Source of the DNA: Vogesella sp. XCS3
GTDB lineage: Bacteria; Pseudomonadota; Gammaproteobacteria; Burkholderiales; Chromobacteriaceae
Assembly: GCF_020616155.1 (NCBI RefSeq)
Contig: NZ_CP085530.1
Span: forward strand, 3,616,501 to 3,680,500
Length of the DNA stretch: 64,000 bases
Direction: 5' to 3'
Position 1 is the stretch's first letter; every line of letters begins with the position of its first letter. Shown one piece after another: positions 44,466 through 52,852 of this stretch. The notes under the pieces are model-generated. The model searched no databases. It had not been told where the DNA came from and saw nothing but the letters and a program-made list of their open reading frames with translations. The position numbers and the translations under genes were made by a program.

Positions 44466-44974
44466 GCCTTGCGTCCTATGGCCTGACGGTGGCGGCGGAA
44501 TACCCAGCGCTCCCAGTCGGCCTGGGTCTCTGCCAGCTGCGTACCCCAGCTGGCGTGAACGGCGTACCCCTGGCCTGCTGGCTGGCATTGCAAGACCGTA
44601 ATCGGCAGCTGCAAGGTGAGCGCGGAAGGCATACGCGGCTGCAGCGAGATGATGCCGCTACTGCCTATGTCTAGCGGGGCCGGGTGCAGCCAGCACAGGC
44701 TTTCCAGCCCGATGCGACAAGGTGTGGGGGCGCCAGCCTGCGGGTAGCGTTGCTGTAGTGCCAGCTCCAGCGCCAGATCCAGCTTGGCTTCCAGGCGCTG
44801 CAAGGTGCCAGCCTGTTCGCTGCTGTCTGCCGGGCTGGCCAGGATGGACAGGGCCAGCCGTGTGCCAAGCAGTGCCTGCGCCATGGCTTGCGCATCGGCC
44901 TGGGGCTGGTAGGCCAACGGCAGCTCGGCATCAAAGCTGACAGTGTCCAGCGGTAGCAGCAGGGGCATGGACAT
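44462..44974 (-). CDS. PilZ-like protein of unknown function
   Basis: A 170-residue soluble protein. Its C-terminal part (MPSALTLQLPITVLQCQ ... YAVHASWG ... WERWVFRRHRQ) has the strand-rich layout and basic tail of atypical PilZ domains, while no clear RxxxR-type binding motif was seen. The assignment leans on its coupling to a diguanylate cyclase gene: the two overlap by ATGA. The short gap to serB (three bases) makes a three-gene operon. It could be a cyclic-di-GMP receptor or an unrelated small protein. Confidence 0.5.
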   Translation of the reverse strand: MSMPLLLPLDTVSFDAELPLAYQPQADAQAMAQALLGTRLALSILASPADSSEQAGTLQRLEAKLDLALELALQQRYPQAGAPTPCRIGLESLCWLHPAPLDIGSSGIISLQPRMPSALTLQLPITVLQCQPAGQGYAVHASWGTQLAETQADWERWVFRRHRQAIGRKA

Positions 44975-44977
44975 GGT

Positions 44978-45823
44978 TTACAGGAACAGTTTGCGGATGC
45001 CGTCCAGCCCGCTGACATTCAGGCTGTATTGCGCCTGGGCTTTCACTACCGGCTTGGCGTGGGTGGCCACGCCTACGCCGGCTTCGGCCAGCATCAACAG
45101 GTCGTTGGCACCGTCGCCCATGGCGATGACTTGTTCCGGCGCCAGACCCAGCTCGCTGCGTTTTTCGATCAGCAGGCGGCGCTTGGCTTCAGCGTCCACA
45201 ATATCGCCCACCACACGGCCGGTAAGTTTGCCGTCCACTATCTCCAGCTGGTTGGCGTAGGTGTAATCCAGCCCCAGCTCGGCTTTCAGGCGCTCGGTAA
45301 AGTAGGTAAAGCCACCGGATACCAGCATGAATTTCACGCCGTGCTCGCGGCAGGCGGCCAGCAGCTCGCGGGCGCCGGCCATCAGCTGCAGGCGCTCTTC
45401 GTATACGCGGGCCAGCGCGGCCTCAGGCAGCCCGGCCAGCAGCGCCACGCGTTCGCGCAGCGATTGCGAGAAGTCCAGCTCGCCGCGCATGGAGCGGGCG
45501 GTGATGGCGGCGACTTGTGGCTTCAGGCCCTGCATGTCGGCGATCTCGTCGATGCACTCGATGGTGATCAGCGTGGAATCCATATCGGACACAATCAGCC
45601 CGAAGTCGGCAAAGCGGCGGCTGCTGTCTACGTAGTTGGCGTCCACGCCCAGGCGGCTGGCGCGTTCCAGCACCAGCTCGCGGCGCGCTGGGTTGGCCGC
45701 AGCCAGACGGGCGATGCCATCGACAGGTGTCACCGGCTCGCTACCGGCCAGAATGGCCAGCTCGGTGACGCGGGCAGAATCGAGATGCGGGGCTTGCAGA
45801 ACCAGGGTAGGGCTGACGCTCAT
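44978..45823 (-). CDS. serB: Phosphoserine phosphatase
   Basis: A 281-residue HAD-family enzyme that releases serine from phosphoserine. The motif DMDSTLITIECIDEIAD carries the nucleophile Asp; SGGFTYF and MGDGANDLLML complete the HAD set. An N-terminal ACT-like region of about 75 residues is present. It leads the PilZ-like and cyclase genes on one transcript. A repeat copy lies within (45691). Confidence 0.95.
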   Translation of the reverse strand: MSVSPTLVLQAPHLDSARVTELAILAGSEPVTPVDGIARLAAANPARRELVLERASRLGVDANYVDSSRRFADFGLIVSDMDSTLITIECIDEIADMQGLKPQVAAITARSMRGELDFSQSLRERVALLAGLPEAALARVYEERLQLMAGARELLAACREHGVKFMLVSGGFTYFTERLKAELGLDYTYANQLEIVDGKLTGRVVGDIVDAEAKRRLLIEKRSELGLAPEQVIAMGDGANDLLMLAEAGVGVATHAKPVVKAQAQYSLNVSGLDGIRKLFL

Positions 45824-45872
45824 GATATCGGTGGCAGGGTGATGGATGACTGCCCGCGATTATGCCACGCCA

Positions 45873-46325
45873 TCAGGCAAACCGGCGTTTGATCAGCCCG
45901 TCCAGTGCCAGCTTGCCGGGGCCGCTAGCCAGCAATAGCAGCAACATCAGCCCCCACTGCAGGTGAAACTCCAGCGCGCTGCCTTCCAGCGCGTGCCAGT
46001 AGCTGACCACGGCCATGATATTGAGCACAAACAGCCCCAGCGCCGCAAAACGCCCGGCCAGGCCCAGCAGTAGCAGGAGCGGCAGCAGCAACTCGCCAGC
46101 CGTGCCCAGCGCCGCCGCCACCGCTGGCGACAGTAGCGGCACGCGGTATTCCTCGGTAAACAAAAAGACCGTGGTGTCCCAATCCTGGATTTTGGTAAGC
46201 CCGGACAGGAAAAACACCCGTGCCAGATACAAACGCATGGCCAGCAGGGCGACGGGTTGCAGCCAGCCATCCAGCGCGGCGGTGACGGGCTGGCTGCGGC
46301 GCAGCAGGGTGGTGATGGCGTTCAT
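45873..46325 (-). CDS. DoxX-family membrane protein of bufferin operon
   Basis: A 150-residue DoxX protein with four hydrophobic helices and the family lead-in RLYLARVFFLSGLTKIQDW. AAGGAG lies before the ATG, and the ATG overlaps the stop of the DUF2063 gene. DoxX proteins often close bufferin operons (sometimes called bufD) and are thought to act in redox chemistry in the membrane. Role here is inferred from context. Confidence 0.85.
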   Translation of the reverse strand: MNAITTLLRRSQPVTAALDGWLQPVALLAMRLYLARVFFLSGLTKIQDWDTTVFLFTEEYRVPLLSPAVAAALGTAGELLLPLLLLLGLAGRFAALGLFVLNIMAVVSYWHALEGSALEFHLQWGLMLLLLLASGPGKLALDGLIKRRFA

Positions 46326-47071
46326 GATGGCTCCTTGATGGTGGACAGTACGCCGTGCTGCAGTACCAGCAGCAGCGCGGCTTGCAGGTCGAAGTCTGGC
46401 GCGGCGGCCAACCCTGCCGCACTGGCATCGTCCAGCGTGGCACCGCGCAGCAGCGCCTGGCAGAAGGCCGCCTGGCCGGGTGCCAGCGTGTGCAGCTGCA
46501 TCAGGCCATCGCCATTGCGCCACAGCAGCAGCGGCTGCGCGGTGGCCATGTCCACCGCACAGCCGGCGGTGGCCGGCTGGTGGTGGGCGTGGATGTCGGC
46601 CAGCGGCCACGGGCTGTCCAGTACGGCGCAGGCCGGGTGGCAGGCAAAGCTCAGACTGCCCCATTGCGGCTGCGGGATGGCGGCCAGCGTGGCGATGGCC
46701 AGCGGCGTGGCGTCCGGTGCGTAGTAGCCGCGGTGCAGTGCCCACTCCAGCCGTGCCACGTCCGGCAAGTAGCCGATGGACGCCGTATGTTCGAAGGTGG
46801 CGACAAAGCCGGCAAAGCTGCCGCCGTAGCGGTGCAGGTTGCCGCTATCCGACGGTGTGGCTTTCACGTATGCGCGGCTTAGTGCCTCGAAAAACTCCTC
46901 ACCCAATAGCTGGCGGCAGATCGGGTACACCAGCGCCAGCATCTCCATCAGGCCGACGCGGTAGTTATTGCGGTACACCGCCAGCGCGGCGGCGGGAAAG
47001 CGCGGGTCGGGCTGCCACTGCGGCGTGGTGATGGCGTCCAGCAGCGCGTGTTGCCAGGCGGTTTCGTTCAT
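46322..47071 (-). CDS. bufC: DUF2063 partner protein of MNIO modification enzyme
   Basis: A 249-residue DUF2063 protein, the BufC/HvfC partner that helps deliver or recognise the precursor for the MNIO enzyme. The N-terminal region (ALAVYRNNYRVGLMEMLALVYPICRQLLGEEFF) is the family hallmark, and a C-terminal strand-rich half follows. Its ATG overlaps the bufB stop, and its stop overlaps the DoxX start; all are therefore co-translated. Confidence 0.9.
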   Translation of the reverse strand: MNETAWQHALLDAITTPQWQPDPRFPAAALAVYRNNYRVGLMEMLALVYPICRQLLGEEFFEALSRAYVKATPSDSGNLHRYGGSFAGFVATFEHTASIGYLPDVARLEWALHRGYYAPDATPLAIATLAAIPQPQWGSLSFACHPACAVLDSPWPLADIHAHHQPATAGCAVDMATAQPLLLWRNGDGLMQLHTLAPGQAAFCQALLRGATLDDASAAGLAAAPDFDLQAALLLVLQHGVLSTIKEPS

Positions 47072-47916
47072 GCGGCGGCCTCCGTGTGCTGGTCGAGTAT
47101 GGCCTGTGCGGTAGCGGCTTCGGCCAGCAGCGTGTCCAGCGGCGGGATGTCGATGTCCCATTCGATCAGGGTTGGCCGCGCGCCGAAGCGGGCGATTACC
47201 TGCCGGTACAGCTGCCACACCGCCGGGTATACCGGGCGGCTGTGGGTATCCACCAGTAGCGTGCTGCCGTCGTCAAATGTGCGCTCGGTGTAGCCGGCCA
47301 GGTGGATTTCGCCAATCGCGTGCGGCGGCAGTGCAGCCAGGAAGGCGTCTACATCGGTGCCCAGGTTTTGCTGGTTCACGTACAGATTGTTCACGTCCAG
47401 CAGCAGGCCGCAGCCGGTGCGCGCCACCAGCTCGGCCAGAAACTCGCCCTCGTGCATGTCGTTGCCGGGGTAGGCCAGGTAGCTGGACAGGTTTTCTATC
47501 AGCAGCGGCCGGCGCAGCGCGTCCTGCGCCTCGGCCACGTTGGCCGCCACCAGGTCCAGCATGGCGCGGGTGTAGGGAATGGGCAGCAGGTCGTTGGCAA
47601 AGCGTTGGCTGGCGTCGTGGTTGAACGACAGGTGCTCGGATACTGCGGCGGCGGGTACCGCGTCCAGCAAGCGCCGTAGCGCAGCCAGGTGGGTGGCGTC
47701 GGGGCGGGCTGCTGCGCCCAGGCCCAGGCCGACGCCGTGCAGCGATAACGGGTAGCGTGCGGCCAACTGTTGCAGCATGGCCAGCGGCTGGCCGCCGTCA
47801 AAGAAGTTTTCGCTGTGCAGCTCTATCCAGCCCAGTGCCGGCTGCTGGGCCAGTACCTGGCTGTAGTGGGGGTGACGCAGGCCGATGCCGGCGCAAACGG
47901 GAAGGGGGGCAGTCAT
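47068..47916 (-). CDS. bufB: MNIO-type (DUF692) peptide-modifying oxidase
   Basis: A 282-residue DUF692 TIM-barrel enzyme of the multinuclear non-heme iron oxidase family (with MbnB, BufB and HvfB). Conserved metal-binding blocks are visible: WIELHSENFF, SEHLSFN, LLIENLSSYL, GLLLDVNNLYVN and GEIHLAGYT. The family converts cysteines of a precursor to modified, copper-binding groups. The precursor gene bufA lies 108 bases upstream and bufC overlaps it downstream, the usual bufferin order. Confidence 0.95.
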   Translation of the reverse strand: MTAPLPVCAGIGLRHPHYSQVLAQQPALGWIELHSENFFDGGQPLAMLQQLAARYPLSLHGVGLGLGAAARPDATHLAALRRLLDAVPAAAVSEHLSFNHDASQRFANDLLPIPYTRAMLDLVAANVAEAQDALRRPLLIENLSSYLAYPGNDMHEGEFLAELVARTGCGLLLDVNNLYVNQQNLGTDVDAFLAALPPHAIGEIHLAGYTERTFDDGSTLLVDTHSRPVYPAVWQLYRQVIARFGARPTLIEWDIDIPPLDTLLAEAATAQAILDQHTEAAA

Positions 47917-47942
47917 GGCAGGGTACCCGGTAAGAAACGGAA

Positions 47943-47960
47943 ACGGGGCCGCAGCCCCGT
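47943..47960 (-). terminator. Hairpin between bufA and bufB
   Basis: ACGGGGC pairs with GCCCCGT across four bases. There is no strong T tract on the - strand side, so partial termination that raises bufA over bufBC mRNA is the likeliest role. Confidence 0.5.
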
Positions 47961-48024
47961 CTGGTTCCAGCGCCTGCCGGCACGGTGCGACTCGTGTGCC
48001 TGCAGGCTTGGCGGCTGGGCTGGC

Positions 48025-48282
48025 TTACTTCTTCATCGGTTCCAGCGTGCCGTTCATCTTGGTGCAGCTGCCTTTGGCCACGAATTTCCATTCGGCACCG
48101 TCTTTGTCCATCTTGGCCTGGCCAGCACAGCTGTGGCCGTTGGCGGCGCAGTCGTTTTTGCCGGCCATGGCGATGCCGTAGCATTTTTCCTTGTCGGCAG
48201 CAGCGGCCGGGGCGCTCACGGCAGCCATGGCGATAGCAGCGGACAGAGCAGAAACCAGCAGGGTTTTGGACGTAGCGGACAT
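48025..48282 (-). CDS. bufA: Bufferin precursor (DUF2282 family)
   Basis: An 85-residue exported precursor of the copper-binding bufferin RiPPs. A signal peptide occupies about 1-29 and ends in AAAADK. The core has four cysteines: C34 in EKCYG, C45 in KNDCA, C52 in HSCAG and C73 in GSCTK, the usual four-cysteine arrangement. AGGAG precedes the ATG. It heads the bufABC-DoxX operon; the length and motif order match the family. After modification it should bind and buffer copper in the periplasm. Confidence 0.93.
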   Translation of the reverse strand: MSATSKTLLVSALSAAIAMAAVSAPAAAADKEKCYGIAMAGKNDCAANGHSCAGQAKMDKDGAEWKFVAKGSCTKMNGTLEPMKK

Positions 48283-48435
48283 GGTGATTCTCCTGTGTTG
48301 AAAGTGGGTTTGGAACGCGTGTTGTATCGCGTTACCAGCTTTAGTCGGCCCACATTGCTATTCATTACACACTGCGGTAAAAAAAATTTCGAGTGTCTTT
48401 TTGTGTGGCGTGTGTGACGGCGGGCAGCAAAACAA
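48283..48435 (-). promoter_or_regulatory. Upstream region of bufABC operon
   Basis: The 153 bases ahead of bufA should hold its promoter. I see no clear ECF-type or CueR-type element. It ends at the queE terminator. Confidence 0.35.
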
Positions 48436-48462
48436 AACCCCGTTTGTATGGCAAACGGGGTT
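48436..48462 (-). terminator. Terminator of queCDE operon
   Basis: AACCCCGTTTG pairs with CAAACGGGGTT across a five-base loop; on the - strand it is followed by T-rich sequence (plus-strand AAAACAAAA). Confidence 0.85.
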
Positions 48463-48467
48463 GAGCA

Positions 48468-49109
48468 TTAGCGGATGTTGACGACCTTGTGCGTCTGCAC
48501 CGATAGCCGCCAGGCCGGGTGAGCCATGCACCAGGCGATGGCTTCACGGGTGTTCTGGCGTTGCAGCGGGCTGTCCATTGGCTGCAGGTACAGGTGGTCG
48601 AACTGCAGGTCGGCCGGTAGCTCGCCGGGCAGCAGCGTGGGCTGCGGGTAAACCAGCTTCAGCTCGTGGCCGCTGCGCTGTACCCAGTCGGCGCCAGCCT
48701 TGGGGCTGACGCAGATCCAGTCGATGCCGCGTGGCGCGGGCAGGCTGCCGTTGGTTTCTACCGCTACCTCGAAACCCAGCGCGTGCAAGGCGTCGATCAG
48801 CGGCTCGTCCAGCTGCAGCAGCGGTTCGCCCCCGGTAAACACCACATAAGGTTGGCCGCCGGTGGCGCCCGTGGGCCAGGTGGCGGCAATGCGTGCTGCC
48901 AGCTCGGCAGCGGTGGCAAACTTGCCGCCGTCGGGGCCGGTGCCGACAAAGTCGGTATCGCAAAACTGGCAGATGGCTTTGCTGCGGTCTTCTTCGCGCC
49001 CGCTCCACAGGTTACAGCCGCTAAAGCGGCAGAATACCGCCGCACGGCCGGCCTGGCGGCCTTCGCCCTGCAGCGTGTAGAAGATCTCTTTTACGGTGTA
49101 GTTCGCCAT
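48468..49109 (-). CDS. queE: 7-carboxy-7-deazaguanine synthase
   Basis: A 213-residue radical-SAM enzyme of queuosine/7-deazapurine synthesis that forms 7-carboxy-7-deazaguanine from carboxytetrahydropterin. The cluster cysteines are spaced C-x14-C-x2-C (GCNLWSG ... CQFCDT), the variant form known for Burkholderia QueE, rather than the classical CxxxCxxC. VVFTGGEPLLQ is the SAM block. The ATG at 49109 follows a purine-rich site; the gene begins 10 bases behind queD. Confidence 0.95.
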   Translation of the reverse strand: MANYTVKEIFYTLQGEGRQAGRAAVFCRFSGCNLWSGREEDRSKAICQFCDTDFVGTGPDGGKFATAAELAARIAATWPTGATGGQPYVVFTGGEPLLQLDEPLIDALHALGFEVAVETNGSLPAPRGIDWICVSPKAGADWVQRSGHELKLVYPQPTLLPGELPADLQFDHLYLQPMDSPLQRQNTREAIAWCMAHPAWRLSVQTHKVVNIR

Positions 49110-49119
49110 AGTTACCCCC

Positions 49120-50130
49120 TTACAGCAACGGCCACTGCATGTCGCCACGGAAGGTCAGCGACACGCCTTGTTCCGGGGTTTCCATCAGGTCGATGCGCGA
49201 CAGCTCCGGTACCAGCGGTTTGAGTTCGCCGTGTACCCACTCGGCCACGCTGCCGGCGTCGGCTGCGCGGATGCCGCTGAGCTTGTCCAGCGGGTTGTGG
49301 TCCAGCTGGCGGTAGATGGGCTTGAAGCGGTCTTTTACGTCGCCAAAGTCCAGCACCCAGCCCATCACCCGGTCCACGCTGCCTTGCAACATCAGGCGGA
49401 TCAGGTAACTGTGGCCGGTGTAGTTGCCGGCGGCGTCGAACGGCACCGCGCTTTCAAAGTGCTGCTCTTTCCAGATACGGTAGGTGTGGCCGTCGAACTG
49501 GCTGCCGGCGGTGTGCGTCTCGCGCACTTCCACCCAGGCCAGGCCGGCCAGGCGCGGCTGCAGCTGCTGGTACAGCCAGGCTGCCATTACCTCGCTGGTG
49601 GGGTTTTCCAGGCCGGGGATGTCGTTCAGGTAGCGGTGGTTCAGCTGCGCAAACAGCGGCGGCCAGGCTTGTAGCAAGATGTCGTTCAGCGAGGCATGGC
49701 GCGCGTCGGCCACAATGCGCACGCCAAAGCCGTGGCCGTGCAGGCGGCCGCACTTGTGGCCGGGCGGTACGTGTGGCAGCTGGTGCGCGGCTTCGAAACG
49801 GGTATCGAAGTACACGTACTCGCGGCCGTCTTCGCCCAGCAGCACGCCACGGTCCGGCGCGCTGGCCAGGTGCAGGCTGCCAGGTTGGCCGCAGGCGGCC
49901 AGCAGGTGGCGGGCCAGCGACAGGTCGCTGGCGTCGGCCAGGTGCTGGCTGATATTGCCGTAGTGGAACGGCGCTACCGCTTGTTGCAGCGTGCTTTGCA
50001 AGGCGGGCAGGGTGTCCGGCAGCGCGGCGGTGCGCAGCTGCACGCGGAAGCTGTGGCCGTGCTCGCCCACGCCCGGCAGGGTGCGCGCGGCTTCAAAACC
50101 GGCGCCTAGCAGATGATGGCGGGCGTTCAT
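49120..50130 (-). CDS. queD: 6-carboxytetrahydropterin synthase, three-module form
   Basis: QueD makes 6-carboxytetrahydropterin from dihydroneopterin triphosphate. It is usually 120-150 residues; this one is 336 and holds three PTPS-like modules. Module 1 (about 1-100) has GFEAAR and EHGHSF. Module 2 (about 105-220) is the complete one, with zinc His 116, 131 and 133 and the catalytic Cys 127 in KCGRLHGH, then LNHRYLND and GLENPTSE. Module 3 (about 224-336) keeps DFGDVK and LDHNPLD and an E in METPE but shows FDAAG in place of FxAAH. The ATG overlaps the queC stop. Confidence 0.92.
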   Translation of the reverse strand: MNARHHLLGAGFEAARTLPGVGEHGHSFRVQLRTAALPDTLPALQSTLQQAVAPFHYGNISQHLADASDLSLARHLLAACGQPGSLHLASAPDRGVLLGEDGREYVYFDTRFEAAHQLPHVPPGHKCGRLHGHGFGVRIVADARHASLNDILLQAWPPLFAQLNHRYLNDIPGLENPTSEVMAAWLYQQLQPRLAGLAWVEVRETHTAGSQFDGHTYRIWKEQHFESAVPFDAAGNYTGHSYLIRLMLQGSVDRVMGWVLDFGDVKDRFKPIYRQLDHNPLDKLSGIRAADAGSVAEWVHGELKPLVPELSRIDLMETPEQGVSLTFRGDMQWPLL

Positions 50131-50822
50131 GCGGCACCTCCGGTACGTACGACCAGCGGGTCGGCCACGCCGGCTTCGGCAAAGCCCTTGGCGCGCAGCT
50201 CGCACGACGCGCAGCGGCCGCAGGGTGGTACTTCGCCGTTGTAGCAGGTGTGGCTCCAGGCCATGGCATCCATGGCGCCCACGTCCTGCGCCAGGCGCAC
50301 GGTGTCGGCCTTGCTCATGAACATCAGCGGCGCGTGCAGGGTAACGCGGCTGTCCATGCCCAGGCGCAGTGCCAGCTCCAGCGCTTTCAGGGTGTTTTCG
50401 CGGCAGTCCGGGTAGCCGGAATAATCGGTTTGCGCTACGCCGGTCACCACGTGCTCGATGCCACGGGTGTAGGCCAGTGCCGCAGCAAAGCTGAGGAACA
50501 CCAGGTTGCGGCCGGGCACGAAGGTATTGGGTAGTGCGGTGTCGGCGTCGTCGCGGGCGCCTTCTTCCGGTGCGATGCTGTCGTCGGTCAGCGCGTTGCC
50601 GCCGATGGCGGCGAAGGTGTCGATCGGTAGTACGGTCTGGCGCACGCCGGCCAGCTGGGCGATCTTGCGCGCGCAGTCCAGCTCCACGCGGTGGCGCTGG
50701 CCGTAATCAAAGGTCACGGCTTCTACGTTGGCCGCGCCGAATTCGCGCAGCGCCCAGTACAGGCAGGTAGTGGAGTCCTGGCCGCCGGACAGGACGACGA
50801 GCGCTTTGGGTGTCTTGGTCAT
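50127..50822 (-). CDS. queC: 7-cyano-7-deazaguanine synthase
   Basis: A 231-residue ATP-dependent enzyme that converts carboxydeazaguanine to preQ0. The PP-loop motif SGGQDSTTC is near the start; GYPDCRE and the C-terminal zinc block [16 protein letters not shown] follow. It leads the queC-queD-queE operon; its stop overlaps queD by ATGA. Confidence 0.96.
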   Translation of the reverse strand: MTKTPKALVVLSGGQDSTTCLYWALREFGAANVEAVTFDYGQRHRVELDCARKIAQLAGVRQTVLPIDTFAAIGGNALTDDSIAPEEGARDDADTALPNTFVPGRNLVFLSFAAALAYTRGIEHVVTGVAQTDYSGYPDCRENTLKALELALRLGMDSRVTLHAPLMFMSKADTVRLAQDVGAMDAMAWSHTCYNGEVPPCGRCASCELRAKGFAEAGVADPLVVRTGGAA

Positions 50823-50900
50823 GGTTCCGTCGAAAAACAGTCGAGGTTATTCAGCATAGACGCACACGGGATCGGTCTCACCCGGCGCGAAAAACCTGCC

Positions 50901-50906
50901 ATTATA
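50901..50906 (-). promoter_or_regulatory. Probable -10 element of queCDE promoter
   Basis: The - strand reads TATAAT 79 bases ahead of queC. No clear -35 box is spaced correctly and I could not recognise a preQ1 riboswitch in the leader. Confidence 0.5.
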
Positions 50907-50933
50907 CCCTAGGCGGTGTCTGGCGTGGTGCTG

Positions 50934-51851
50934 TCAGGCGGGTAAGCGCCGCAGGCAGCGCAGCGCGGCTGGTACCAGCTCGAAGCGCACCGGGGCGTGG
51001 CCGGCCAGCTCGCCATCCAGCTCCAGCGGGCAACGCGCCGCGTCGCCCTCTACTTGCAGTACGCGGCCGCGCAGGTAGCGTACGCGCGGGTCAGCCAGCG
51101 GGCGCGCCTGGCGCAGCTGCGGTAGCAGGCGGATGAAGTCCAGGCTGCCGGCGTTATCGATCAGCACCACTTCCATCATGCCGTCGTCCAGCAGCGCCTC
51201 GGGGGCAATGCCCAGCCCGCTGCCGAAAAAGCGCCCGTTGGCCGCCGACACACAGGTAAAACGCCCATCGATCAGCAGCCCGTCCAGCGTCAGCCGCATG
51301 GCTTGCGGCTGCCAGCGCAACAGCGCGCTGCAAACGGCGCTATAAAACGCCAGGCTGGCCGGCAGCCGCGCCGGCATGGCTTTGACGCGGCGCACGATAT
51401 CGCTGGTGATGCCGATGCTGCCGATATTGTTGCACCAGCGTACGCTGCCGTCGGCCAGCGTGACGCGGATCAGGTCCAGCGCGTGTACCTGGCCGGCCGC
51501 CATCAGCGCCAGCAAATCCGGCACGCTATTGCCGCTGCCCAGGCTGCGGGCGAAGTCGTTGCCGGTGCCGGTGGGCAATACCGCCAGCGCCACTTGCTGG
51601 CGGGCGGCTTCCGCTACGCTCATCAGGCCGTTGACCACCTCGTGCACGGTGCCGTCGCCGCCGACGGCTACCACCCAGCGTGCGCCGGACAGCGCGGCTT
51701 CGCGCGCGTAGCGGGTGGCGCTGTCGGCACTACTGGTCAGCAGCACGTCCACGTCGAAATCGGCACGCAGCGGTGCCAGCAGGTGTTCCGGCAGACCCTG
51801 CGGGCAGTGGCGGCCGTGCAGGATGAAAACGATGCGGGACGGGTGGGCCAT
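50934..51851 (-). CDS. Diacylglycerol/lipid kinase (YegS type)
   Basis: A 305-residue lipid kinase of the diacylglycerol kinase catalytic family. VVAVGGDGTVHEVVNGLM is the nucleotide-binding motif (GGDGT), with LPTGTGNDFARSLG and a C-terminal LEVDGE-like LELDGELAG block. It may phosphorylate diacylglycerol or phosphatidylglycerol. It is monocistronic and divergent from glpR. Confidence 0.92.
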   Translation of the reverse strand: MAHPSRIVFILHGRHCPQGLPEHLLAPLRADFDVDVLLTSSADSATRYAREAALSGARWVVAVGGDGTVHEVVNGLMSVAEAARQQVALAVLPTGTGNDFARSLGSGNSVPDLLALMAAGQVHALDLIRVTLADGSVRWCNNIGSIGITSDIVRRVKAMPARLPASLAFYSAVCSALLRWQPQAMRLTLDGLLIDGRFTCVSAANGRFFGSGLGIAPEALLDDGMMEVVLIDNAGSLDFIRLLPQLRQARPLADPRVRYLRGRVLQVEGDAARCPLELDGELAGHAPVRFELVPAALRCLRRLPA

Positions 51852-52007
51852 GGCAATGTTCAGGGCAAAAGGGGATCACCCATTATGCGCAAAAGCAGGC
51901 CAGGTGCCCACGGTGCGATCGGGCAGGGTTGGCCGCGTGGGGGCGGGTGCCACGGTAGTGCCCGTGCTCGGTTACAATGAAGCCCTCCCGTCACCCTGAA
52001 CGCCGGT
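51852..52007. promoter_or_regulatory. Divergent region, lipid kinase / glpR
   Basis: TACAAT at 51973-51978 is a fair -10 for glpR. A repeat copy lies at 51927-51936. No GlpR-type operator was seen. Confidence 0.45.
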
Positions 52008-52772
52008 ATGCTGATCCTCAATCAACGCCAGAAAGACCTGCTTGCCTGGGTAAACCGCGAAGGCTACGTTGCGGTGGAAAAGATGGCCGCCCACTTCCAG
52101 GTTACCCATCAGACCATACGCCGCGACATCACGCTGCTGGCCGATAACCAGCTGCTGCAGCGCTACCACGGTGGCGCCAGCGTGTTGTCCAGCGTGGAAA
52201 ACGTGGCCTACGACGCCCGCCAGGTGCTGATGGCCGAAGAAAAGCGCCGCATCGCCCGCGCCGTGGCGGCCGAGATCCCCGACAACGCCTCGCTGTTTAT
52301 CAACCTGGGTACCACCACCGAAGAGGTGGCCCGCGCGCTGTCGCAGCACCGCGGCCTGCGCGTGATCACCAACAACTTCCACATCGCCAACCTGATGTGC
52401 GACTACCCCGACTGCGAGGTGCTGGTGGCCGGCGGCGCGCTGCGCAAGCGCGACCGCGGCCTGACCGGCGAAGCCACCGTGCAGTTCATCCGCCAGTTCA
52501 AGGTGGACTACGGCATCATCGGCATTTCCTGTATCGAGGCCGACGGCGTGCTGCGCGATTACGACTACCGCGAAGTGCTGACCAGCCAGGCCATCATGCA
52601 GCAGTCACGCCAGGTGTGGCTGGTGGCCGACCATTCCAAATTCGAGCGCCCGGCGCTGGTGGAGCTGGGTCACGTGTCGCAGCTGGACGCGCTGTTTACC
52701 GACCAGCCGGTCAGCGCCGAGCTGCAGGCGGTGCTGGACAAGGGCCAGACGCGGCTGGTGGTGGCAGGTTGA
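52008..52772 (+). CDS. glpR: Glycerol-3-phosphate regulon repressor (DeoR family)
   Basis: A 254-residue DeoR-family repressor: N-terminal helix-turn-helix (about 5-55; YVAVEKMAAHFQVTHQTIRRDI) and a sugar-phosphate-binding domain with INLGTTTEEVAR. The protein resembles E. coli GlpR (252 residues). It lies next to glpD, glpF and glpK and points toward them, meeting glpD at a shared terminator. Probable binding sites with ATGTTTG and CGAACAT half-sites stand ahead of glpD and glpK. Confidence 0.93.
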   Translation: MLILNQRQKDLLAWVNREGYVAVEKMAAHFQVTHQTIRRDITLLADNQLLQRYHGGASVLSSVENVAYDARQVLMAEEKRRIARAVAAEIPDNASLFINLGTTTEEVARALSQHRGLRVITNNFHIANLMCDYPDCEVLVAGGALRKRDRGLTGEATVQFIRQFKVDYGIIGISCIEADGVLRDYDYREVLTSQAIMQQSRQVWLVADHSKFERPALVELGHVSQLDALFTDQPVSAELQAVLDKGQTRLVVAG

Positions 52773-52792
52773 TCTGATCACCGGCATGACGA

Positions 52793-52830
52793 AGCCAGGC
52801 CCGGAATGCGTGAGCAAACCGGGCCTGGCT
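52793..52830. terminator. Bidirectional hairpin between glpR and glpD
   Basis: AGCCAGGCCCGG (52793-52804) pairs with CCGGGCCTGGCT (52819-52830). It separates convergent genes. Confidence 0.75.
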
Positions 52831-52852
52831 GTTTGACGGTATTGGCGCCGAT

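Noticed and set aside
50823-50933. preQ1 riboswitch ahead of queC
   Set aside because: The leader has a -10 box and a small GC hairpin, but I could not find the conserved preQ1-I or -II loop sequence.
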